A DNA stretch of 47,151 nt from Rodentolepis nana (taxonomy: Eukaryota > Platyhelminthes > Cestoda > Cyclophyllidea > Hymenolepididae): NCBI GenBank assembly GCA_900617975.1, contig UZAE01012301.1, positions 1-47,151 of the forward strand, read 5' to 3'. Under the pieces are notes generated by a model. The model ran no database searches and was not told the origin of the DNA. It saw only the letters and a list, made by a program, of their open reading frames with translations. The position numbers and the translations under genes are program-made. Positions 22,695-32,800 of this stretch are shown here, one piece after another (the stretch's first letter is position 1; every line of letters begins with the position of its first letter).

Positions 22695-24994
22695 ATGGTA
22701 GCTCCAAATGATCCTGGCCAGGAGGGCGATAAAAAAATATTTAATATACCTGGTAAGCGTTATTACATATAAATTTAATCAGTAATCTTAACTGAATTTT
22801 CAATTATAAGGATTTATGCTATTTTACCGATTTCATGCAACATATTTTGTTACTACATTCTCTTATTGTAGTCCTGTACATTGTGAAATGTGCTCAGTAT
22901 CAGCACGGTCTCCGTCATGGTGATTATCAGCGCTACCAACAATATGTTACTCGAAAGCTCAGGCGTATGAGGAAATCTTTGCGTTTTCAACAGGGAACGC
23001 GTTCTCGAGTTGTTCCCAAAAAGCTGACCCCCGAAATGGTTACTGATGCTCGTCATATAATATTAGCTGTTTTTGAAATCGAACGTTGCTGGGCTTACGC
23101 TATGCAACTTCGATCAGAGGCAAATTCTGAACATCGCAAGAAGTTCCATATGATGTCGCGCCTTCGCAAAGCCGCAAAGCTTGCTCAAAATCTCAACGAA
23201 ATTATGAATAATGTTACCTGTTGTGGTGCTCAGACAAAATTGGAATTGACAGCCTATATTAACTGGATCAACGGTCTTATTCTTTTTGAGCAACAAGAAT
23301 GGGGCAAAGCGAAAGAGCTTCTTGAATCGGTTGAGCAGATCTATACTGGCCTGTCTTCTTCGTTAGATGAAGATTTGCGGGAGACTTACACTAGTAGAAT
23401 AAATGAAATTATGCCTCAGATTCGCTATTGTGCCTACAGTATTGGAGATACTTCAGCAGCTTCAGATTTACGTGATATGCGTGCTGGGGCCGAAGGTACG
23501 CTAGTTGAGGAACAGCTCGATGATCTTCTTAAGCAAATGCAGGCCCTTCAAGCAGGTTCCGTAACTGAGGTTAAGTGGTTGGGTGCCACAATTCCGGTCA
23601 AATTGGATAAGGCTAGAGTGGCTGTTCTTGCTGTTCAGGTATTTCCTTTTTTTGATTATTAGGTTTCGGTTCTTCGTATTGTTCACATCTCTCGTTTTGT
23701 GGATTTATAGGAAGCTGATGAACAATTAGCACGAGTTCCTTCTAGCTTTACTAAATCGATGATCTGCGAGTCGGTTCTCAAGGTTCTTGTTGAAGCTTTA
23801 ATGGCTATTCGGGAGGAAATTCGTCTTATTTCGAATGCCGATGCTGTTGCTGCAGCAGGTCTTCTAACAACACAGTCAGCTGAAAAAGCACATTCTACGG
23901 GTATTGAAAAGGTGAATGATATATTCTCATTACCTTCAACGCTGCTACTATTATTCAATATTTGATTTTCTTTTCCTTTTTAGCTGCCTCGTCTTCAACG
24001 CCTGAATACCTACATGCAGTACTTGAAGCTAAATAAGACGATCTGGCGTACACTCTATCAGTTGGATTCTTTAATTACAAAGGTCGCTCCTGAGCATCAA
24101 CATCCCTCTTGGAATCTTGTTACTTCGGGTTACCACAAACCCCATGAGTTTGCTCGTCTGTATGATACGGTCTTGCAAAATCTTCAAGAAGTCCTTTCTC
24201 TCCCTGGTGAGATTGAGGAAAATGTCGACATTCGAACCCTTATCAAGGCTAAGATTCTTGCCTATAAAGCTATGAAGTGAGTTTGATTCTTAAAGGAAAC
24301 ACTTTAATCTCATGAGATAACTGTCGAATGATTTTCTAAAATTGTATAGGTGTTATTATCTAGCCCTGGCTTATCTCCGAAGTAACAGATATCTTGAATG
24401 CTCGTCACTTCTTCAAAGATGCCGTTCAGAAACAAAAGAGGCCACTATAAGTCTTGAAAACTCCGCTTTGTCTGAGGCGGTTGAATCCGAAGCCGTGCCA
24501 GGTCATAAAAAGGCATTTTTGTTGGATTTGTTGAAGGATTTAGAAGGTCAAATTGATTCAGAGATGCTAGCCTGTAAGGCGGGTTATATGCTTGAACTTG
24601 CTGCAGGTGGTACTGATTCTACATCGATTGAGGAAGTTAACATTTCAGCAGCTCTTCCTAGAACTGTACTGAAAGAAGTAAGTAGTATATAACCACCACA
24701 CAACTGCCTAATTTAACGTTGTTTACCTTACTCTAATATTTTCCTTTTTAGCCGTTGATCAAATCGCCTGGAGAATTCGTGCCGGAGAAGGTAATTATGA
24801 GAAAACTGACAACGCAGCCTGCTCCTTTGGTCCCCTTCCCACCAGAATACGAGGCTATTCCTGTAAAACCGGCCTTCTTCGATTTAGCCCTGAATCATAT
24901 CGAATTCCCTGAACAGCCATCGAAAGAGTCAGCTGGTGCAGGTGGTCTGACGGGATTCGTGAAAGGACTCTTGTGGGGCCAGTCGAGGAAGTAG
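22695..24994 (+). CDS. SRP68: Signal recognition particle subunit SRP68
   Basis: SRP68 forms a heterodimer with SRP72 on the S domain of 7SL RNA and is part of the particle that delivers ribosome-nascent-chain complexes to the ER. Six exons: 22695-22752, 22872-23638, 23711-23911, 23984-24276, 24350-24677, 24752-24994. GT-AG introns of 72-119 bp, consistent phases, 629 aa, close to human (627). The N-terminal RNA-binding domain shows YQHGLRHGDYQRYQQYVTRK and the basic stretch KLRRMRKSLRF, then CWAYAMQLRSEANSEHRKKF and IRYCAYSIGD. The middle has EVKWLGATIPVKLDKARVAV and RLYDTVLQNLQEVLSLPG. The C-terminus has KPAFFDLALNHIEFP and GLTGFVKGLLWG, as in animal SRP68. The short first exon (19 aa) replaces the Gly-rich N-terminus of vertebrates. 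The ATG at 22695 is chosen because its exon ends in a GTAAGC donor of the right phase. Confidence 0.95.
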
Positions 24995-26750
24995 GTCATG
25001 TTTGGAGGTCACTATATTCCACGATCACAACCTTTGCGGGGTGTCATTTTCTCTTTTCTTATTTTGTAATTGATCTTATGTTTGGGTGTCAATCATGTTA
25101 TACGCGAGGTAGACTTGATAGGTGAAATGCAACTTAACATGTTGTTGCTGTCAGAACTCGATTTGTTTCGTTCGTATGGTGTTGTTGGGATTGTTAATGG
25201 AAAGATTAACAAAGTTTTTATTGAGCTCTGGTGTGAGCAAATTCACTCTTATTTATTTTCCGATCGTACCTGAGCAGAATTTTTAGGGGATTTAATCGTA
25301 GGGCTTTAATTTGGAATTTTTAGTTCACCATCCAATCCTAGCTGCTGTTTGCAAGGATTAATATAATTTGTTCAGTATGTAATATTAAAGGTTAGCAACA
25401 AATTGTTAAATTAGAGAGTACGTTGGCAAATAAATACCCTGATGCGACATGGGCTAATAATTTGGTAAGTTCAACTTGTTCCCCAAGAGACATACCTATC
25501 GGTTTGAATGCTTTTGAAAACTTGAACCACAATCGGTTAGGTAGTGACAACTAGTCTAACGTTTGGGCTTGTCTCTGAAAATTAGCTTATTTATGATTTG
25601 CAGTTTTTTGTAAGCCAGTAGTAAAATAAGAAGAGATGTCTTTAATGGTCATAGAACCTATAGTGACAACCACCATCTAGGTGGGGGGATGAAAAGATTG
25701 TCATTTTATATGTTCGTATGTTATTAATTTAGCAAACTGTTATCAACTTTCAATAACTAAAAGCAGCACTTGCTTACTTCTACATGTTTTGAGTAAAGGA
25801 GACGCGGCAAGAGGCATAATTAGTGCACCATGAGTAATTTTCATGGCATTATTATTTGAAACAATATTCAATGGACGTCATTCCCGCTCAGCATGCAAGT
25901 TAGAATTACGTGTTTATAAAATCATACCTTTGATTACCCTAAACAACTGAACCAAACTGCTTGAGTATGTTTGTGATTATAAGAAATATTGGATAAGTTT
26001 ATCAAAAAATACATTCCTTTAACGGACTGAGCGATAAGTTCGAAATGCATTATAAAGACTGCAAGGCTGTTGGTGAGACAAGGATCTAATATGTATTTAG
26101 GTATTCTGTTTGCCTAAATAATTCCATCTGTAAAAGCTACTTTGATGTCTACTGCCACATTAACTGCCTTAAAATGTCAAATGGGGCCATAATAAAGAGT
26201 AGCCCAAAGTCTGTTTAAGAAAGCAGAGAGCTGAGCGGAATATCAATTCATTCTGATAAATGTGAAACTTTAAAACTGAGCAAGCAAGAGATCATTATTA
26301 CATTTCTGAGCCTAGATACACGTGGCCGCTAGTATTAAAACATGATTGGGGTGTTTACTTTTGTAGATCAATCGAATCGGGATGCAAATTATAGTACTGT
26401 TATAGTGACATGTGTGAATTAAATTATTTTCTCTAATTACCATCAATCAAAGTCAAATTAAGATGAGGCATTTCTTCTCCCCTGTAGCTCATATAAGGAA
26501 AAATTTGTTAAATAGCGCAGCATTTAAAAACGTTAATATTAAATTAATCCATTATAAAATTGACGAAGAAGTCAAGTTTAAATAATGGAAAACGAAATAT
26601 TTCATAACAAAATTTTAAAAAGGAATTGGTAAACTTTATATTCTTCAAATAATTTATGTGACCTTGACACAGTCCAAGCGCATTGAATTTGTCTTTGTCA
26701 TTCTTCTTCTCCTAGGTTTGTCTGGTTATTGGGTACGATGGCCTGGCTCA
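24995..26750. other. Intergenic region between SRP68 and the caspase gene
   Basis: AT-rich spacer of about 1.75 kb. The frame at 25070-25273 lies in the likely SRP68 3' UTR and is unrecognised. No repeat copy is seen. Confidence 0.5.
25429..25434 (+). promoter_or_regulatory. Candidate poly(A) signal of SRP68
   Basis: AATAAA about 435 bases after the SRP68 stop. It is a weak call because the sequence is AT-rich. Confidence 0.25.
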
Positions 26751-26758
26751 TATAAAAG
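26751..26758 (+). promoter_or_regulatory. TATA box of the caspase gene
   Basis: TATAAAAG lies 58 bases before the caspase ATG (26816), in GGCTCATATAAAAGCG, which is a spacing that would give a short 5' UTR. A competing possibility is that TTGCAATTTAG just before the ATG is a trans-splice acceptor; both can be true. Confidence 0.55.
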
Positions 26759-26815
26759 CGTTCTTCGCAAAGTTAATCAGCTATTTACCAATCTAGTGTT
26801 TGCAATTTAGAAATA

Positions 26816-29800
26816 ATGGAAACGCAGTTATCGCCTTCTCAGACGGTGTCTTCTCATGGTGACGAAGGGGATTCAAGTTTCCAATTGTGAGTTTGTTTTT
26901 TATTATTTCTAATCTTATACCTAACTAAATTCTGGTTTGATATGTACTTATGCATATGTTATATTCGTGAATTTTGCTTACTTTAAACAATAATGACAGA
27001 CCCTCTGGGAATACTGATGGATCCCTTTCGTGTTTGGGTACTGTGATCATACCTCAACGTCAACGAAGGTACATTTTTATGCAAACTTGGAGTGTTTTGT
27101 GCCGTTTAGTGTTCATTTATTTATCATTTTATCTTCCTTTGCAACTTCGTATCCACCATTTTTCTATTAATATTCGATTCTCTATAGTTTATTAGTGCTA
27201 TTATAATCATTCTCTTATCAAATGTGACTAATATAACAACCTCTAATAACTTTGGATATTTCTTGGGAATTGATACTTTGTAGCTTTTTTGTCTATGGGT
27301 GGTAATCCTTTATATCTGTTCATTGTTTTTTCATATTTAGTCATCATTCCTATTTTATACCAATTACCTTGTGAGGCCATACCGCTCTTGCATAAGCTTA
27401 ACTGTATTTTCCAATCCATTTCTTCGCCTCTCTTGAAAGCTCATTTTCTTCGTGTCTGTTGACTCGATGATTTTCTCGATTAATAGTGTAATAAGTTTCC
27501 CTTATCTGGTCATAATTTAGTGTTCTGCATGCGAATTTTTAGTGGATGGTCGTGAATAGAAACTCGTTTGAATACATGATAAGAAGTTATTAATTCTCGG
27601 TTATATTCAAGGAAATTTAGATTATCTATTCATTGCTGTTTATTCACAACATTTGCATACTTTTTAAAATGTGTTAAATTGCATTAGCTTACATGGTTTG
27701 GGGGAAAACCCACTTTAAGGCATTAAATTGGGAAAAAACCTCTAAGTTCTGAGATCTGCACCTATTTTTGGTGTCTAGTTTATAACTAGATTACCACTTT
27801 CCTGTTGTTTTAGGCACCTTTGACCGAACATTGAAAGGGTTGTCTAGTTATTGGCTTTTACCTTTCCTACTAGCTAATCTTAATTTTGCATGTATTTTAT
27901 TTGCGTATTTCATCGTGAAATAATCTCTTTTTCTTCTCAATACCTTCCAGGTTTGGACTTCGGTAAGTTTGTTAGTTGAATGTGCGTATGCATTTCTTAG
28001 ATTTTCGTTCCAATATTGTTTATTGTTCCTCTTTTCGTGAGTTTGTTTGGTAGTTCGATTGTCCTTTGGTTTTCTGTCTTAGTTTATTGAAAAGATACTT
28101 TGCAAGTGATGAATTTAAGTTGAAGGCGACTTATTGTTAGTTGTGAACTAACGTTTTGCGAAAGTCCCAACTTCACATATTCTGAAATGCCATTTCCAGT
28201 TGCTGTTTTTTTTGCACAGAGAGAGGGGAGGGGGTGAGGGGAATAGGGTGATGTTAAGAGTTATGAGAAGTTGATGATCATGATTGCCGTCTTATGCGTT
28301 TGTTACTATTTTTAAAATCTCCCTGTAAAAGTACATATGCAACTCCTTCGATTTTATATGAAATTTTTGTGGATTAAAAACAAATGTCCTATTTACTAGA
28401 CTCTTCCCTTCAAAACATTTCAAAAGTGGGCAGGGGGGCTCTTTTGTTCATAACAGGTTTCTTGGAGCTTAATGATAACAGATCGCTGACATATTGCCAA
28501 CAAAAGAGGCGACATTTAGTTTAAAAAGCCTAGATCTAACTTGTTTTTTCTTTAATCTGGGCTATCATGTCCACTAATAGGATTGGGTTTATTTGAAAAT
28601 AGGGGTTGAACCTTGCAATTCGTCCAAAAACTACCTATATTTAATTGTTTTAATTGGAAGAGAATGGTTGCAATTCTGATCTTGAAGTTAGAAAGAATTA
28701 CTTAATAAAGTAATTGGATAAAAGGAAATTCAATTATTGACTTTCAATAATTTGCCATCTGCTTTACACCTGGCGTTAAACTCCCTTCAAAATTAACTTG
28801 TACCGATAAAGCAATCTTGAGAATTGATTTTTTGGTAATTGTTATCTTGGTAGGCTGTTGCGAGCATTTAATTTATAAGGTTCGTCTCTATTTTTCTAAA
28901 ATATTTTCACTTAGCGTTAGTCAACCACACTTTTTTATCCAGGGAGGGAATGAAGTGTGTACAGTACAATGGTTATAAACCACAGGCGAGTTTATGGTAA
29001 TCGAGGGTGATTGTCGTGTAGGTCATTGCTAGTCATTTAGTAACAATTATAATTCATCACGTGGCAGCTAGGGCGGAGGAGAGAGTTGTAATTTAAAGGT
29101 GTGTGGCTTAGTGCTTACTTGTTATCATGGTTTAGGCACCTATTTTTAGAGGAAGATGTGTGTTCGTCTGGCTTTTTTGTCGATTGAAAGCATCTTGAAG
29201 ATGTATGTTCTAAGTCCTACTACCTTTGTGATTGGGGAGTGATATTTAGATAGGCGAAAATTTAATCACCTTTAGTGAAATTGAAGGGACTTATCAAAGT
29301 TTGTAGCATTTATTCGTACAACGGGACAACTATCCTCCCCACAATCACTAGCATAGAGTTTGCAACGGTTCTTAGACCGAAGTTCGCATTTTGTCCTTAT
29401 TTAACGAACAAAGGCCACATTTTCGTTGACTATTTTTAAGATCGCACTATGTCTGTATTAGTCTAAGTTAGGTTATAAATTTCCCAAATACACTATTGAT
29501 TCGTAGGTGCAATGGAGCTCATTAATTACACATTGGTGTTTCGCGAAGTGCATTAAGCATTTGGTATGCGAGGTTGGATATTTTGGTTTGTTTACTTAAA
29601 TCACAGTTTCTATGTTAGCTACCTCAACCTTCACAAATAAAAATCTAATTTGAACTCCACCCTGACATGCTAATTGACCTTCACTAGTTGATCATTATAC
29701 TAAAATTCGGCTTTCTGTTATGTCTTGGGAGTGCTTGTTTTTTTCTATTCACACTTGTCTTCATACCGACTTACTTTTTTCAATTCGTCTTTACTTTCAG

Positions 29801-32800
29801 CCCAGTAGTAGAAGTCGAGCCTTCACGAAGAGCAAGAAGTACGCTCACACCTTGCAAAAGCCCTCAATCCTCTTTTTCTGAATCCCATCGAACGCCAGAT
29901 AGCAGCTATAATACGATGTAGTCAGTGTTTGTGTCTTAAATGTTTAGTTTGCAGTTTTGCAGTGTTTTTTTTCTTCACCTCACGTTGCTATTACCCACTG
30001 CAAGATCTCTAAAATTGGCTTACAGTAATTTGGAGTCTTGAGTCTGAGTTTGTATAAATATGTGTGTGTATATATATATATATCATAAGGAAATAAGATC
30101 TCACCCAGTATGCCGAATCTCCTGTTTACTCCGAGTCTGATGTAATCAGGTGTGATGAGTTAGTGGAGTTTGAGTGTCGGTGCGTCTAGTATATGTTAGT
30201 TGGTCTTGATTCTGCAAGTGGCTTAAATTGTCCCTATTTTCTCCTTTTATAGTCCACAAACACCACACAATTCTAATACTTCCCCCTTGGGAACAAATCA
30301 TACGAAGTCAGTTTGGTTGTGTGCCGTGTTTAGTTAGTGTTTTACATCTTGTTTCACTCGTATGATGTAATGCTCTAAGCTGCTTTCTTGTTATCTCTTA
30401 ATTAGTCCAATACGTAATGCCCCCACGCTCTGCCCCAATCCACCAAATCTCTCCTCCAAACCCATTGGTGGTAGTCCAGAGACCTCTATAAGTGTGGATT
30501 CTTGGCGGTACATTGCAGAATCTGAAATCTCCGACCCTGATCTTGCCTATCCTCGCGTGCTCAATCCTAACAATAGAAGTAATCCGCGTGGAGTTTGTCT
30601 CCTTATCAACCAGCGTGACTTTGACCAAGCCAAAACGGGCCAGGAACGTCGAGATGGAACCGACATTGATGCGGATGTAGTTGAACGCACTTTTATTAAG
30701 TGTGGCTATGCTGTCAATCGAGCCACGAACCTTACTCTTCGAAAGATGGAATATCTCCTGGACGATGGTTGGTTCTCATTTAATGTATTATTGAAGGTAG
30801 TAACTATCGAGTTGAAGTTCAAATTATCTTGATGATTGATGGTTCGCTTATTGTTCACTGCTCGTAAAGATTGGCTACTGTAGGATGGGCTTTCTCAATT
30901 AAGTATGCTCGGACGCTCTCCTTTACTCACGATCAGTGTTGAAACCGCATGTATTTAATTTGTTTATATCAAATGGTAGGCATTTTGATAGTTTCATTAG
31001 CCCTCTAGGTGACTTCAGGCCTCAGAGGGGAGAGGAAATATCTAAGTGGAAAAGATTCGAAAGGGGGGGGGGGGGAACAGAAGAGTGTTTCAAAGATGTA
31101 AAAGAGACAGACACAAAGGTAGAAAAAAGGTGAGATGAGTACTGTGGAAGTAGTCGAATATGACATACATTGGGGTGATGGTAGTTAGAAGCCAGAAGTC
31201 AACTGCCGGTTAATAGACTTTTTTGCCGTATGAATATACGTTGCATGTATTGGATTGGTATACATAACGCCATTTGGGCGAAAGGACACTTAGCTATGGA
31301 TGCAAAGAAATTATTTGTGGTTAAAGGAAGGATGTTTTGGTCAGTGAGATTTAGGATCTTGCTTATATAATCTCAGTCTGAAGAACACATACGGCTGCTT
31401 TTCAAACTAACTTTTTAAGGTGCTTGCACGCAATCTAACGGTAGCATTTCGTAATACCTTCTGATATGTGGCATTTCAATCACCCTTGACCTTTACGAAG
31501 CCTAAAATGGTTCCCGGGAATCTTTCTCTTTTTTTCTCTGAACCTCAGAAACAGTGTTTCTGTTGTTAGTACTAGAAACATTGCTCACTTTTCTTTATAC
31601 AGTTGCATGCAATTGGCAGCTTTCTATTTCTTCCTTTTTGTCGGAATTCCTCTGAGGTGGGGATCAATCCTTTTCCTGACCTGGAATTGATGTTTTAATT
31701 GATTAATAAGCAATACTAGGCGAACTAATGACCTTTTTTCACACTAGAGAATAGCTTTACAATAATAATTTAATTATTTTGTATGGTTTATAACACCCCT
31801 TTTTGTGGTAAGTCCAAAACTCGTTGAAGTCTATTGTTTACTTCAACGCTCTTGCCCTGAAAAGCATCGTTCTAATATGCATAGTGGTTTTTTTCATTAC
31901 CAGCTCACTTAGTCACTGCCTATAAATTTCCTCATTTTCGATTTGTACTTTTTTTCTTTTTTTCAAAAAAAAAATGACCAAATTTAATATTCCACATCGG
32001 TAGCTTATTGAAAATCGATTCCCTCCCCCCCCTCCCCCCCCCCCCCCCCCCCGATGTACTTGCGAAGCCCAACATCTGGGACAGTGTACTTGAAGGTTTC
32101 CGCAACTTCTTATGGTTGAAGTTTATTTCACCCCAATTTATGGCACTATTTATGAAACCGAAATTAGCCCAGTTCCGAGCTTTGATCCCTCGAAATGGGA
32201 ATTTTTGGTTTAAAACGGGGTTTTTTGCACTTAGAGGGAGAGGAAGAGAGAGAGAGAGGGAGGGGGGGGGGGAGAGAACGCCTTAAATTCGTAGCTAGGG
32301 TTATTAGCCTCTCCCCAATTAGAAACACGACGACTAAGGCCATGGGCATTGGGGGCTAGTAACAAGGTATTCCCAAATCAGGCGATTGCAAATCCCCATC
32401 GTTCAAGTAGGCAATTGGAGTAATCTAAGATTAATTTATCACTTCAAAATGTCCTTTAATCGTTGAAGAGGTTGGACATTTATGCACCATTATGGGTCTT
32501 TTCTTTCTAAATCAAACTAATGGTAGTTTCAAAACTCAAGAGCATCTCTCACTCAGGTCACAAGCTACCTAGTGTGCTTCTCCTTGACTAGCTACTGGGC
32601 TGACAATTGCCTCTATGGCGATGAACTTGTGTGTTGAGCATTCTGAATGAAGGAGACCTGGAAGTTGTTTCATGGGTTGAGGTCAAAATGACTGTACTGC
32701 TCAGTGCAATCAGGCATGAAAATCAATAACTATTAGTTTGGGAGAGGTATGGAGTGATGTATCAATATCTGAATTATGCTGCAGGTGTGCGGTTACTTTC

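Noticed and set aside
30956..31242. MITE or other DNA transposon for the dispersed repeat
   Set aside because: Termini are not inverted repeats, TSDs vary in length and sequence, one end is AT-tailed and truncation is at the other end, all pointing to retroposition.
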